Program-made: the position numbers and the translations under genes | Assembly (NCBI GenBank): GCA_030998225.1 | Contig: JAPYXD010000746.1 | Span: 3,348,001-3,412,000, forward strand | DNA: 64,000 nt | Direction of reading: 5' to 3' | Source: Diplolepis rosae | Lineage: Eukaryota; Arthropoda; Insecta; Hymenoptera; Diplolepididae | Shown: positions 1-13,190 of the stretch, piece after piece | How positions within the stretch are numbered: position 1 is the first letter of the stretch | Layout of the letters: each line of letters opens with the position of its first letter | The notes under the pieces: model-generated | Database searches by the model: none | What the model saw: the letters and a program-made list of their open reading frames with translations, nothing else | What the model was told of the DNA's origin: nothing

Positions 1-668
1 CCCTGAAACTGTTTGGCTTGCCTCCTCCGTGTGCGCGGAAATGTAAGTGGATAAAGTGGGATCTGTGTGAGTCCTTTTACGATGCATTGAAGCATTTTTC
101 TGCTAGTATTTTGAAACTGCTCGGCTTAGTGCGAGGTGTCTCAGACTTTTAACGCCATTTTTCAGTGTGCGCATACTCGTGGCTATGGAACTGAATTTTG
201 ATTGGGCGAATTACTACTGCTGTGTCTTGATTCATCAACTATTTTGTAACCTTTAATTTTATTGGTATATACGAGTGTTTCTATAAAATTGAGGAGACTA
301 ATTCGTGGAGGTTTCCTATTGTGTGGTAGTTATGGCCGTTATGGCTATTTACTGAACAGCAAGAAGCCACAAACAAGAAGAAGAAGATACGGCTGTTTCA
401 TAGGTATCAGCTGATCGCGTGTATATAGTATATACTATACTTGACACAACTTGACAGTAATATGGCATCTATACAAAATATTTTGTGTAGATGCAGCTCT
501 TAACAGCACTTAACAGTTAAACAGAATAATAATCTAATATAATTATAAATAATAATATAATAAGATATTTTCCATGCTGTGGAATACTTTTATTTCGCTT
601 GCACCTTAAAGGAAGCAAATGTATCATTTTTACAAATAACCTTACTTACCGGCATAAGAAAATCAAAC

Positions 669-906
669 GTAAGTACTTTACTAACATATCAATTTTATTT
701 ATACACTCGTATTCAACCTCACTTTAAATCCTGTTTTTTATAATTTTATTATTGTTTCCGATCTGGTATTAATGTTACAGTTCACTATAAAATTTTTCTT
801 CACTTTTATTATCTTTTTTAGTTTTTTAGTAATCTATAAATTATTTTACAATTAATTTCCGACTGATTTAAAACATATATAATAAATAATTTATTTAATT
901 CTACAG
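669..906 (+). other. Probable 5' UTR intron of the CPOX gene
   Basis: A consensus donor (GTAAGTAC) begins at 669 and a pyrimidine-rich acceptor ending in CTACAG lies at 901-906, twelve bases before the CPOX start codon. The 238-bp AT-rich interval therefore looks like an intron in the 5' leader. The upstream bases 1-668 carry no recognisable coding sequence and probably hold promoter and leader sequence. This is inferred from splice motifs alone. Confidence 0.5.
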
Positions 907-917
907 ATCTGTGAAAC

Positions 918-2090
918 ATGTCTTCTAAAACTGTCCTGCGAAGCTGGAACAGATTTTATTCTCTTGTATCTCATCACTACAGAACGAAAAGCAAATTTAC
1001 GAGCTTGAAATATTTTGGCGCTGGAATTATAACAACAGGTATTATTGTTTACAAAACTTCCAATTCTCAAGTACTAGCTGCTGAGTCTGAATTGGATACG
1101 AAAAAATTTATGGCAGAGCCCATCACCAGCAAAGAAAAATTGATAAAAAACAAAAGTGATATAAAGACTAGAATGGAATTACTAATTATGAAAATACAAG
1201 CAGACTTTTGCGGAAAATTAGAGAAACTAGAAGAGTTTGAAGAACGATTTAAAGTTGACCGATGGATTAGAAAGGAAGGTGGTGGTGGAATAACTTGTGT
1301 TTTGCAAAATGGTACCGTCTTTGAAAAGGCTGGCGTAAATATTTCAGTAGTTTCTGGAATTTTACCTCCAGGAGCCATTCAACAAATGAGAGCCAGAGGA
1401 AAGATTATCGATGATGGCTCGAAGCCGTTTTTTGCTGCTGGCGTTAGTGCTGTAATTCATCCCAGAAATCCAATGGTTCCGACTATTCATTTTAACTACC
1501 GTTATTTTGAAATTGAGAACAAGGATGGTTCAATTCAGTGGTGGTTTGGAGGAGGTACTGATCTCACTCCTTATTATCTAGAGGAAGAGGATGCTAAGCA
1601 CTTCCATAACACTCTAAAATCTGCTTGCGACAAACACGATCTTTCCTATTATTTAGCATTCAAAAAGTGGTGCGATGATTATTTTTTCATAAAACACAGG
1701 GGAGAACGAAGAGGAGTCGGTGGGATTTTCTTTGATGATTTGGATACACCAAATCAGGAGCAAGCATTCCAATTCGTCAAATCCTGCGCTGAAGCCGTTA
1801 TTCCTTCTTATATACCACTAGTGGAGAAAAATAAGAACAAGGGGTACGGTTTACATGAACGAGAATGGCAGTTATTACGTAGAGGAAGATACGTGGAGTT
1901 TAATTTAATCTATGATCGTGGAACGAAATTCGGGTTATATACACCCGGTGCTCGATACGAAAGTATACTCATGTCTCTTCCTTTAATAGCTAGATGGGAA
2001 TACATGCATGAACCGAAACCTAATTCTGAAGAAGCCAAGTTGATGAAGGTTTTGAAAGAGCCCAGAGATTGGGTTGATATTAAAAACTGA
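918..2090 (+). CDS. CPOX: Coproporphyrinogen-III oxidase, mitochondrial (HemF/CPOX type)
   Basis: This 390-residue protein is the oxygen-dependent enzyme that converts coproporphyrinogen III to protoporphyrinogen IX by two oxidative decarboxylations, in the mitochondrial intermembrane space. Family blocks are all present: [11 protein letters not shown] and FEKAGVN near residues 120-140, [11 protein letters not shown] and HFNYRYFE near 170-200, [13 protein letters not shown] near 208-220, and [15 protein letters not shown] near 260-275. The first 35 residues are basic and hydroxylated with few acids, followed by a short hydrophobic stretch ([13 protein letters not shown]). That arrangement fits a bipartite presequence for the intermembrane space. 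Length matches animal orthologues. The coding region has no intron, and an AATAAA lies 60 bases after the stop. The start is the first ATG after the predicted 5' UTR acceptor. Confidence 0.97.
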   Translation: MSSKTVLRSWNRFYSLVSHHYRTKSKFTSLKYFGAGIITTGIIVYKTSNSQVLAAESELDTKKFMAEPITSKEKLIKNKSDIKTRMELLIMKIQADFCGKLEKLEEFEERFKVDRWIRKEGGGGITCVLQNGTVFEKAGVNISVVSGILPPGAIQQMRARGKIIDDGSKPFFAAGVSAVIHPRNPMVPTIHFNYRYFEIENKDGSIQWWFGGGTDLTPYYLEEEDAKHFHNTLKSACDKHDLSYYLAFKKWCDDYFFIKHRGERRGVGGIFFDDLDTPNQEQAFQFVKSCAEAVIPSYIPLVEKNKNKGYGLHEREWQLLRRGRYVEFNLIYDRGTKFGLYTPGARYESILMSLPLIARWEYMHEPKPNSEEAKLMKVLKEPRDWVDIKN

Positions 2091-2150
2091 GATAACTACT
2101 TTTAATCGTTGAAAATATAAGAAAAATGGTTATTTATTTTCAATAATAAT

Positions 2151-2156
2151 AATAAA
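2151..2156 (+). terminator. Polyadenylation signal of CPOX
   Basis: AATAAA lies about 60 bases downstream of the CPOX stop codon in an AT-rich 3' UTR. Its position is typical for a cleavage and polyadenylation signal. Confidence 0.6.
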
Positions 2157-2911
2157 ACACATATATTTACTTTTTAATACTTAAATAATTAACTTTGGAC
2201 GTGGCTTTTGTGAATTTTTTACAATTAATTTTGAGACTTCTAAGGGTAATCAGATTTCTATTTGTTATTTAAATAATTACGATAATATTCGGGCAAAGGT
2301 GTATAAATATTAGTTTATAATTTTACATATATGATAATACACTCGAGCCTGAATTAATGAGAACTATCAGGCATGGTGTCTTGATATATTCTAGGGGAGT
2401 CAGGCATGCGTGAAAACCAAAACAAACAGGCCCGTATCAAGTGCTGAGTGTGTTGGTATAATATTCATTAATTAAATTAATTGAATTAAACGCAATTTGT
2501 ATTTACTCACTATCGATACGACTCCCCTTTTTACCCCGTACCCTACTGCGTCCATAATCATCCGATCAAGTCTCCTATTAAAAATTTACGCCAAAGCACA
2601 TGTTTGTTCACAGAAAAAAATAAGTTCCTGGAAATTACTGAATTTTCTGATAATTAGCCCAGGTAATGGAATTAATAGTGACACATTCATATGTGCATTT
2701 CCACGAAAATATCATTTTTCTTTTACCATGCATATTTAGCTATATTTATGTACAAAATGTCAGTTGGAGTATAAGAAAATGTACCTCCATATTATCTAAA
2801 TAAGGGACATTAGTGATTTAACATTTTTTTTAAACATGAATGACACATATACTAGACTTATGTTTGATAAATTGAAGGGTTTTCTCGGTTTTTTTATTGT
2901 TTCCGGTTGCT

Positions 2912-3070
2912 CCAGGTGAAAATATCCACGTGGAAATCCATGTATTAATTTGGAACCGTTACTTGTGAAATTCCATGCGGATTTCTACGTCGAAAATATC
3001 TACGTGGAAATTCACGTGAACCGATTTCAAATTAATACACGGATTTCCACGTGGATACTTTTCACCTTGG
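2912..3070. mobile_element. Foldback/MITE with about 47-bp inverted arms
   Basis: The left arm (CCAGGTGAAAA...ATCCACGTGGAAATCC...) is repeated in reverse complement at the right end (...GGATTTCCACGTGGATACTTTTCACCTTGG), with about 85% match by eye. The centre is another CACGTGGAAA-type repeat. It encodes nothing and is best called a miniature hairpin element. Confidence 0.6.
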
Positions 3071-3659
3071 GTGACTAAACTTGCCGGCATAGGGCTAATA
3101 TTTTTACCAAAATTATATATGCTGAGAAGATGTTAGCCTATCTAAATTTCATGCATTTGATGGTGTGCCTTTATCTTACTGCCATTAACAAAATGCTAAA
3201 CTCTTGTCACCAATTTTATGTTTCAAATGTTACGACCGTAACATGCACATCTAGACAATACCCGCGTCTCTACCTATGAAATTTCTTTCGATTTTCGAAT
3301 ACAGTTTGGTGTCGGATAGACACTTTAGAAAAGAACATTTTGTGTTTATAAAATTGTATAAGTTAGTCACTTCTAAACTTTGAAAATTATAAACGAACCG
3401 AAAAAATGTCACGACCATGACATTACATCACTTCTCCAGTTCTTGAAGCACACCTTTTAAAGTTAGGTCAAATGAAGTAGAATATTGGCCTGTTGAATTA
3501 TACGTTTTAAACAATTTAATATTGCATTATGGTCAAAAGTTATATCACACATTTAAAGCCGAAATTTCACGACTGTAACAAGCACTTGTAATAACTGCTC
3601 GCATCAAGATAGGATCAAGTATTTTTTACTGCTATATTTTGACATTCAAAAATAGTTAT

Positions 3660-4015
3660 TTTTCTACTAGCAGGTCATAAAATCGTGTCCAACTGGGGAA
3701 AAAAAATTTATTTTGCGAGCGTGAAGTTTGATGCCCGAGCAAAGCAAGGATAAAAACCACACGAGTAAAATTAATGTTTTTCCTGTGTCACACACAATTT
3801 TTTTTCTACTAGGTGGTCAGAAAATTTATTTTTGTACTAGCGGGCCATAAAGTGGACTTTATTGCCCCGTGCGGGGCAAACAAATCCACTTTCTGACCCG
3901 CTAGTAGAAAAAAAATCGTGTGCAACACGGGAAAAACATTTATTTTCCCTAGTTGCACAATGTACTATTGTTTGCCTCGCACGGGGCAATAAAATCCACT
4001 TTATGACACCTTTAC
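3660..4015. repeat. Dispersed repeat with inverted GCCCCGTGCGGGGC core
   Basis: Two arms reading CATAAAGTGGA-TTTATTGCCCC and its reverse complement flank a centre with ATCGTGTGCAACACGGGAAAAA. The same motifs (CTAGTTGCACAATGTACTA, GCCCGAGCAAAGCAAGG, TTTCTACTAGC-GGTCA) recur near 45860-46025, 50730-50890, 53400-53460 and 58550-58632. This marks an interspersed family with several diverged copies in the window. Confidence 0.6.
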
Positions 4016-4330
4016 GATACGGACATAGGACGTCTGCTACGTCCTAAAGATGTAAAGATAATGTAAAGACCTTCAGAATTTTTTGAGCCAACTGGGTTTT
4101 CTGCTCCAAAATAATTGTAATTTAGAAAGAAATGTATATTTTTAAATTAGCCTTGTATTTATTTTATTGTTTCAAAATTGTTTTATTTGATACACATAAA
4201 TGTTAGTAGCGATAATTAAGTGTATTAGAGACATGTTAAATATGTATTACAAAGTCTGATATTTAATCAGGGCTTTCAAAAACATAACTGTTACAGGTAA
4301 CACATGTAAAATAAATTGAGGCTCTGGATA

Positions 4331-4532
4331 GCGTAAGGGCATATAGAATTATTTAGAAAATTATGTATAGCATTTTTTTTTCAAAAATAACGTCTTAACT
4401 TTTTTTAACAAGAGAAAAAATTGCTCTCTTGAATTTTCTATAAGATTGTATGTTTTGGGGATTAAAATCCTAAAAATTCTAAAAGCTATGGGTCGATCAA
4501 AAATAGTCAAATAATTCTATATGCCCTTACAC
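4331..4532. mobile_element. TA-flanked MITE, 202 bp
   Basis: The left end GCGTAAGGGCATATAGAATT and the right end (reverse complement GTGTAAGGGCATATAGAATT) form terminal inverted repeats of at least 24 bp with one mismatch. TA dinucleotides flank both sides (4329-4330 and 4533-4534), as expected for Tc1/mariner-type insertion. There is no coding capacity. Confidence 0.7.
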
Positions 4533-5385
4533 TATTTAAAGGCATTCAGTTATGACATGTAATTTAAATTTCCAATTGGCTTAAAATTATTGAGTTTTTA
4601 AAAGAATACATCTGACTTTGTAACATTACAACAAATAGTTTAAATCTAAAGTGAAGGAAACATTTATCGACGTTGAACATTCAAATTATAAATAATTTAT
4701 AAATTATATTTTCACATATAGTATTCATAAAAATTCTGTAGATAATTTCTGTTTTTCGCGTTTATATAAAATCAGGCAAAATATAAAAAAAAGTCAAGTA
4801 CTTCTTTAATAATACTTTGGTAACTTACTAAAATCGACAATAATGAAAATAAGAAATATTTTCTGTCATTTATACTAAAGAATTGTTTTATAAGATTCTT
4901 TTTCAAACTCACTCATAATGAATTAAAATATAATGAACTTTGCTCTTGACAGTAGGAGTAAAATTATTTTTAAAAATCTACTAAACTTAAGAATTACGTA
5001 ATATCACAGAATAAAAAATAATTTTAAAATTATTATTGACCTTAACTCAATTATCACACACTTGATTTATTCCTACTTAATTATTATTTAAAATCTAACA
5101 TAGAATGCGATATTCCAAATGAAAAAGCATTAATTAATCGGTGCAATCTAATCAAACTAAATTTGGAACCAAATTGAGATTAATATCTGTATTATGATTC
5201 ATAAAGCGAACGTCAAAACAAAATTAATACTGAAGAAATTCAATTAAAAAATCTTCCTGAAGGTCCATATCAATGTAGGTTGTTGGCATTTTGAAAAATT
5301 AAATAGATTTCAAGTTAAAAAGAGTCCTAAGATAATATACATGAAACAAGAAATGGAATGCATACAATTAAAGAGACATTCTCCT

Positions 5386-8300
5386 TTAAGCACCTAAACA
5401 TTTCTTATGTAATTGCATCCAATCATTAATTTTTTGTAAAACTGGTTTTTTCTCAAGCAATGATTTGGCTGCTTGATGAAATTTATCTTCATTTCTTCTT
5501 ATGTACATTTTGGCATCTTGCTCTAGCTGTGCTATTTTTTCTGGTCGTATTTCAACCATTGTTAGCATCTCAGTCAAGTATGGATTAAATCTGAAGTAAA
5601 CGTTATCTGGCAAAAGATCATTCAACATGATATGGACCGCTAGAAAAATGAAGTAGTAATATATTACATACATTCAAAAATTCATATATAAAGTTTATAT
5701 AAAATACGATTAACATTACAGCCAGGAGGATTAAATAAATACCTTCTGTGTCTGTGGCACTATCCAGGATTTTGTAAAACTTATCCTTCCAACTTGACGC
5801 GTTGGAAACCTCCTTTTCTTCGCTATCGCCTTGACTAATGAAAAAGGGAGTTCTTCCAGTGCCGAAAGAAACAACACACTGAATTGGACTATTTGGCCAT
5901 AACTGCTTTGCCTCATGAATAGCTACGGCGCAAGGATTATTTACCATTATTCCTAAAATTAAAATATTCCTTATTAACTCTAGATATCTTAAAACTTCTG
6001 GGTTATGAATTTTTATAAATCAAAAGATTATTTACCTCCATCCTGATGAAGAAACTCTCCACCTTTGAATTCTTCAAAATAACTTGGAGCAGCAGCTGAA
6101 GCTCTTACAGCTTCCCACAATTTGTATTTGTAGGAACCCATGTACTGACTTTCAACCCCATGCGGTAGAGTATAGTTTCTGAATACAAAGGCCATAGTAC
6201 GTTCATGATTGACAATTGCAGATATTGCTGAAAACTGAAACACATTCAAAATATATATTTATTTTAATTTAGTTAAAGACATTACAATCAGTTTTGAAAA
6301 TTTAAAATAAAAAAAAATGTAAACAATATTTAATCACACAAAGCATACCTTCGGCGTATTTTCATCGCGAGCAGTTTTAATTAGTTCCCTGTCTCCTACA
6401 TGTTCCTGTAACATTTCCTCCCAAAGTGCGGTATCGTAGTAAGCATGACTCCAGACTAAATTACTCGTGCCTTTGAAAGTGCTTTGAGTAAAAATTTTTG
6501 TACTCAACTCTTTGTACAATTCAGAAACCTCATCTAAAGATTTATTTTTATGCCCTCCTATAAATTCAAAATCAATAATAGTTTTACACAAAATAAATAA
6601 AAATAATGTATATTCAACTGCGTATAACGTAAAACTTTATTCAAATAATTATTTAACTCTTACGTTAACTAAAAAATTAAATATACGAAAATATTTAACA
6701 TACAAAACATTTCAAATAATATATACCTTCAGCACTGTTTTTTTTAAAAGCTGCATGAAATTGATTAAGACAATTTGTTAGTTTCTTAAATACTAATACA
6801 AATATATTCAATAATTATTAGAAATATTACCTATTACAGCTGAGAGAATAGCTCCAGTGCTGACTCCGCAAACATAATCAAACAGTTCATGAACTTTCTT
6901 CCCTGTGATTTGTTCGAGTTTTTTCAGCATTTCAATAACTAAAACTCCTCGAATTCCACCACCATCTATGGAAAGAATTCTAATTCCTCGGCCGGGAAGC
7001 GGATCCACGTATCCCAAGACTGCCAAAGCTTCTTTTATGGATCCTTTGAAAAAGTAGAGTAAAATAAAAACCGCTGCTAACTACAGTACTTTGTATTGTG
7101 TATTTATTATTGATGCGTTTACTTGTGAACATTGTATGAGCACCTAGCTTCCTCATAGAGGCAATTTTAAAAACTTGTTGATATTTAATGGAAAATAATC
7201 ATAATTTTGAATAATATAAGTAAGAATAGACTATCTACTTTTTTTTTAACAAAATGAAAAACTAGGTACTCGCAATGTCACTGTGTTCTAGAAATTAAAA
7301 AAAAAATAGAAAAATCAAGAAATTATTATAGGATCAAATTTTTGTTTTCAGACATTTGTAATAGTTTTATCAAGTACTCATAATTATGATAAATTCGCGT
7401 CAAAAACAATTTTTCAGAATTTTGTGAAATCTAAAAAAATAATTTATTTTAACTCAATCAGGCTATGAACTTGATTAGTTTTGCATCTCATCTGGGATTC
7501 AAGTCGTTTACAGGTTATCATGAGAAAAGTAGTATTGATATATATATATACAGATATTTTTTAAAAACATCATTTTTGGACTCCTGGGGTCGAATTATGT
7601 CAAGATATACCAAAAAATTGAAGTCCAAAATGTCCATCATTACAAAGATTCCTCTATGCACAAAAGCAATAATATATTTAATTTAAATGCATAAATTTAC
7701 ATTAAAATCCAATTATGAAAGCACTTTCTTACCTTTTATATTTTCGTCATTTATTTTCTGCCTTGCTCTCAACAGAATGCCGATTCCTCCTTCTTTAATG
7801 GCATGATACCTAGCTTCAGGATATTGATCTATATGTGTCAATAAATCCTCAACACGTCTTAATTTCGAGAGTTGTGACTCTGCAGTTGCAATACTGTTCA
7901 ATACGTGCTTTGTTCTCGAAAGAATACTGTGTTTAGAAGCATGTATTTGTAAATTTTTCTTCCATTTTGGAACTGTGGGGAATGTTTTCTCTTTGATGTT
8001 GACACCAAACTTTGGCATCAAGGCTACCAAGACTTGTGGTAGGGAGTAAATTTGGTCCTTAAAATATTTCTCCCGAACAATATCTGAGGGTAGTTCTATT
8101 GGCTGAAAATTAATTCAATAATTTAACAGTTATTTTCATTGTATGAAATTGGAAAGTTCAAATTGAATTTCAAAAATCCTTAAAAAATCAATCACCTGTT
8201 TGACTTCCTGTTTTAGTTTTTCGTTAACTTGCTGCTCTTTTTCGGATAAGGAAACAGCAACACTTTTTCGAGTAACTTCATTTTTTAACTCATTGTTTGA

Positions 8301-8592
8301 AATACGTTTCGAAATATCGTTCGATGAAAGTCTTCTTATACTCTCAATTTGAGAGTAAGTTATTCTTTGAAAAATGTCAATCCAATCTTTATTAATAACA
8401 AAATTCACATTCTTTTCGTAACCGGATTTGTTAAAAAAGTCTTTTATTTGCGTTAGAAATTTCCACTGATTTGGCATCGACATTTTTGGTGATTTTTGTA
8501 AAACATTCAGAGATCCAGATAACTTTTCTGTTACAGCTGTTGCACTTTCTCCACTATCTCGACCATCTCGACTCTTATTTTCTGTTAATCGT
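5386..8592 (-). CDS. PNPLA8: Calcium-independent phospholipase A2-gamma-like (patatin-like, PNPLA8), 5' incomplete
   Basis: Seven exons on the minus strand join in one frame: 8592-8196, 8102-7733, 7043-6831, 6557-6349, 6234-6036, 5952-5743, 5639-5386. All introns have GT/AG ends, and together the exons give about 616 residues. The patatin domain shows the oxyanion-hole motif DGGGIRG, the nucleophile elbow GVSTG, and the catalytic Asp in HQDGG, which is split by an intron. Later blocks ATDTE and FRFNP, and the C-terminal QKINDW, match the PNPLA8 family. Such enzymes hydrolyse membrane phospholipids in mitochondria or peroxisomes. The C terminus reads CLGA and lacks the SKL peroxisome signal of vertebrate PNPLA8. 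An acceptor at 8593-8594 implies at least one upstream exon, which I could not place, so the true start is unknown. An in-frame ATG occurs at 8483. Confidence 0.93.
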
Positions 8593-11500
8593 CTATAATT
8601 TGAAAGCAGTAAATAATTCTATCGCAATATAAATTGAATAAAAAAATATGCCAGTCATATTGATGGAAAATGGAAAGCAATCGTTAAAATTCAACTCATA
8701 AATTGCGAATTATTTTTTAAGGATGGAATTGAAAACGGACATAAATTATAAATCAGCTAATTATAAGAAACGAAATGGATACTGGCCAACGTATAAATTT
8801 CACGTAACGCGTAACCTAACCTCACTTTTCATAATTTATAAATAGCTACATACCACATACACTTGTAAAGTTCAAAGAAACCGAGAGAGAAAGAAGTATA
8901 TTGTTCTATAGTTTATATAATGTACATTAACTACATTCTGAAAAACGAAAAACAGTTGAAACACAGATATTTCAGAGCAATATTTTGAATATTACGTCAC
9001 CTCGTTTGAGTTTGAATCTATTTCTATTGTATTGTCATTGATGCAGAATCAGCTGTTATTACTTGGTACAAGTTTTTCTTTTCTTTCTTTCTTTCATTCA
9101 TAACACTTTCTTCCTCTGTTTCCTCATATGCCCTCTATTATGAGCACAGGCAACCCGATTTTCACTATAGTATAACCAGTTGCATATATTGTGAATTTAG
9201 AGTAATAAATTTTAACAATTTTAATTCACAAAAAATACAAACCAATTACGCATTGAAGTTTGAACTAGAAACTCACATTCAATACCATAAAATTATATTA
9301 CATATTTAATATGATTCTATTATTATATTGTACAGATATAACTTTTTTTGTGATATGCTTTCAAGTTTTCTTTTTCTTTATTATTAAGTTATACGATTAA
9401 TCAAATATCTTCAAAATTAATGATGACTCCATTTGAAATAAGATTATGAAACGTCGTACATGTACTTCATTCAGTCCAATATAGACAAATATATTATGTA
9501 TATCACTGATAAAAATACATATAATAGTCGAATCAATATTCAATATATTATGTAGCTGATGTGGTTAGGTGTACACCTATTCACTGACCTTGTTAATGAA
9601 ATACATCTTCGACAATGTCGAACGTTTTTACTAAAAGACATGTTTCGGAACTTAACGACAAAACTTAAGTCAATTGAGTACTTTCAGTTAACTTCTTTTG
9701 TCCCTGTTGATAAAAAATGTTCAATGATTTATTGATTCAAGTGTAATCACTCTCAATAATACAATAAGATTAGTTTTGTAAAATCACTCAATTCTTTAAT
9801 TCACTTTCACTGAACTTTTAACAAAGAAAAAACACATTTCTGCAGTGAAATAATTTTATTGCAAATATAACAATGTTATATTATTTTTTTGTACGTATTA
9901 TCTAGTTTTTAATATTTCACTAATCATAACTAAATATATATTATTTATACCTTTTAATCAATATTTTCCATTTATAAGATTTTAAAAAAGCTTCTGAAAG
10001 ATCAATTGCAATCAAAACATGTCACTTTAAAATCACTAGAATGTTCCTTGGTTTACTGAAGAGCTCGAGCCCTTCCGAACATCCGAACTCTTATAGCCGA
10101 TGTCAACAACAACACTGACGTCAATCGACGCCGATGTCAGATGTCTTCACATTTTGTGGAGTAGAGCTTTCGCTTGTAAATAAAATCATGCAATTACACA
10201 TGTGTTGTGAACTGAGAGCTTTTGGCAGATGTGTTCTGATTAAGAGTGTTCATCGTTTCTGGGAACTCAAATTTCGAAAATATTATTGTCAGTAAAGTGA
10301 CATGTTCGATGACAATTCAGCACAAAGGTTGAATATTCCATATAGAAGAAAATATTTTTTATAGTATAAAAATACATATTTATGTATTTATTTGTACGTA
10401 AATAAACTTATGAAAAAGAAAATTAATCTTCCTAGAGCAGGTCATTTCTCGAAAACGGCTCATCAATCGAGTTGAAATATTAGGAGCGCATTCAGCACAA
10501 ACATGGCTAGCGTTCGTACCTAAACTATGATAAAATTTTAATATAACTTATATTTCCACACCAATTATGACACAAAAAACGTCTTTTTTTAAACGTGTTT
10601 GCAAAAAACGCCGCCATTTTATTAATACTAAATTAACTACAAAAATTTGCAACAGTGTATACTTCAAAGTAATTTTTCAAAAGGGGATTTAGCTAGCAAT
10701 AATATTGAGTAAAATGACATATATACATATTATAATAATTTATAATTCTATAAAGACTTGCTTGCAAATTCAATATAAAATGAATTGTCCGGAAAACTGA
10801 TATACAAAATCTTTTTCTTCAAAAATACATACTTTCGTCCACTCGTAAAGATCACCATAACCGTCTCGAATTTCTTAACTAGGTTTAGGACAATAGTCTT
10901 CTTCAAGGAGGAAAAGAACCTTTCGTGATAGACTTTAAAAAAAAATTGTCAGTCAGCAAAGCCACATGTCCCGAGTCGGTTTTAAAACAGTTTAGATCGA
11001 TCGTTGAGAGACTCCGGTAACAAAGTCCTCAAGAAAAGTTTTCAAAATTGAAAACTGTTCGCGTTTTATTATTAATAACCAATTGGTCATCCGTCTCTAT
11101 AAAGGAAAAAAACGCAAACAAAAATTCCGGCCTGTTGTTTACAAATTTCTAAGTTTTTCGTTCATTTTATCCGGTTTTCTATATACAGTGAATTCTACAT
11201 ATTTTTTCCAATTCGTGTTGTTGCTTACTGGACTTCTTAATTTTGAATTGCAAGCAATGAGATAAGTTTTTGAGTTTCATTATAATGTATGTGGCCAAAA
11301 CGTTTGCCTTTTCTTTTTTGCCTTTTTTGCGTTTTTTATCATAAATAACATTGATAATTTTAATAGAAGAAAATAAAAAGAAACTGACCCAATGCCAAAA
11401 AAATGAGAAATTAACAAAAATAAAATTTTTTATTTATTAACTTTATGCATATATTACTGAAATTACTATTTATTTGTTTACAAAAAAGGCCAATTCACTT

Positions 11501-12204
11501 GCGCAAATAAAAAAACATGATTTTACTAGAAGCTTCAATCGATTCCACATTACAAGTCCAAATAAAGCATTTTATAAATTTTTATGTAATTTTATAATCC
11601 AATAACTGTATGAATTCATCAATTTTGTTCAACTTATTTTGATTCTTTGAAAAATTTAAATTTGGAAATTGAATCTTTAGATATTGCATTTTAAAATTTC
11701 TCCAGTCCATTTGGATCTTAATTATATATTTTTATGAAATGAAACATTTCATTTTTATGCATTTATATCTTAAAATAATTCATTTTTGTAATTTATATCC
11801 GATCCATATAAAACCCAAATAGCTGTCAAGATACACGGAAAGAATGGGGCGTTTCATATGAAAGGCAAATGTCAAGTCATTGATTTTCTTTATTTCTTGT
11901 TATTTTGTAGTGATTGGGGTACTAAATAATGGTCCTAAATTTTTTTGCAAAATTTTCAATGTTATTAACAATTGAAAATTTTGGACCCTTTTTTCATGAT
12001 TTTTTAATTCAAAATGTGTTAGTCGTACCAAAAAATGTTCTAATACAAAAGTACGCGGGAAACATTGAATTTTGTCAAAGTAAAAAAAAATTGAATAAAT
12101 TGTTAATTTTCAATTGTTTATTTAAAAAAAATTTTTCCATGCAATGTAGCAAAGAAGTGCCATTCGACTTCTATATTAAAATTTTTAAAACGATGAGTTA
12201 AATT
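8593..12204. other. AT-rich non-coding stretch upstream of the patatin gene
   Basis: No protein-coding signal could be recognised across 3.6 kb. The stretch should contain the promoter and first exon of the minus-strand patatin gene. One unproven donor (GGTATGT on the minus strand) lies near 8850-8857. A segment at 11815-11930 is repeated in inverse orientation at 31190-31310. Short frames such as 11083-11265 are low-complexity and unsupported. Confidence 0.5.
11815..11930 (+). repeat. Interspersed repeat, copy 1 of 2
   Basis: The block containing GGGGCGTTTCATATGAAAG, TCAAGTCATTGATTTTC and GTAGTGATTGGGGTACTA reappears as its reverse complement at about 31190-31310. The two copies are close to identical over the core, which indicates a dispersed element of unknown class. 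Confidence 0.6.
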
Positions 12205-12704
12205 ATAGTATATTACGTGCCTAGGCGCACAATGAGAGTTATTGCGTGACGAGCGACAATGCTCGCAAGAGATCGAAGCCGAGGCACGTATTCTATTTTA
12301 TGTGACTTCGGTGCGGAAACGAGTTTTTATGCGTACACTCGAATCTAATCTAGTATTATAGTTGTTTGCGGCGCTAGTCATTACACTTGATATTTTGCGA
12401 CTAGTCTCAGCCATTTTGATTTTATTGATCTTGTGTAGTAGTAGATTGTTGTAATAGGGCATGCGCAGTTCAAATGTACAAGGCTTTGTTAGTAGGGTGC
12501 TAACGCTGTACGAAGAAGAAGAATAAGTCAATAAGAAGAAGATTGTGCTCCGCTGTATGGCTGTAGGCGCACGCGCAGTTCAATTTTTACATCACATTCC
12601 TCTGTAGCACAATACACAACATTGCGCTACTCTCAACTGCAGCGAGAAAACGAGTTTACGCGCCGGAGGCACATAAAATAGAATATGCGCCAATGCAAAC
12701 AAGT
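12205..12704. repeat. Interspersed 0.5-kb repeat, copy 1
   Basis: This block carries ACGAGCGACAATG, ATTTTATGTGACTTCGG, GAGTTTTTATGCGTACACTC, GTACAAGGCTTTGT and a GAAGAAGAA run. The same ordered series occurs in inverse orientation at about 37110-37695, and in part at 53478-53690. The copies stop matching at about 12704, where the Maverick-like sequence starts. Confidence 0.7.
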
Positions 12705-13182
12705 AGTATAACAAAGGGGGTATGACTCCACTTACCAGCGGAGTAGACACCGGTCTCTACCTTACCGGCAGTCGGTATTGCAGATCACTGCCAGGTCGCG
12801 AAATCTCATCGGTATGTAAGATCCCTACCTTACCGACCGAGCGGTTGTTCACCTATAGGTGGTGAAACTGTTGTTTTCCGAAAGTGTCATTCCACTCTGT
12901 CTGGGACATCAGCTGTTTTACCGGCAGAGTATTTGCACTATTATGCAAGTGAGTGTGCTTACATGTTAATTAAGAGATAGCGCTACTAAAGTTTACCGAC
13001 AGTAACATTTGACAGTGTACCTAACTTATCAAGCAAGTGGAAATCTTCAATAGCCCACTGAGTAGTAGTGTGTAAGGTTACTGCCATACCAACCGGATTG
13101 TATCTGTGTTTATCGCGAGTGGCGCTGGTTATAAAGGAGTTCCGCGTGGAAGTGGAAAGTGTAGCGGGGTTAAACTGTGTGT

Positions 13183-13190
13183 ATATAAGG
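13183..13190 (+). promoter_or_regulatory. TATA box in the left arm of the Maverick
   Basis: TATATAAG stands in a locally GC-richer context about 100 bases before the ATG at 13288. It is the best core-promoter candidate for the first rightward reading frame. No matching initiator is obvious at the expected distance. Confidence 0.4.

Larger units (their letters stand above)
2157..5385. other. Intergenic region between CPOX and the patatin gene
   Basis: This AT-rich stretch has no convincing gene. It holds two hairpin-type elements (2912-3070 and 4331-4532) and one copy of a dispersed repeat (3660-4015), annotated separately. Short open frames here, such as 2497-2739 and 3862-4047, have no domain or splice support and partly lie inside repeats. 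The 3' UTR of the minus-strand patatin gene must lie in the right-hand part. Confidence 0.6.

Noticed and set aside
2497..4047. Small open frames between CPOX and the patatin gene
   Set aside because: Short, AT-rich or repeat-derived, without splice or domain support.
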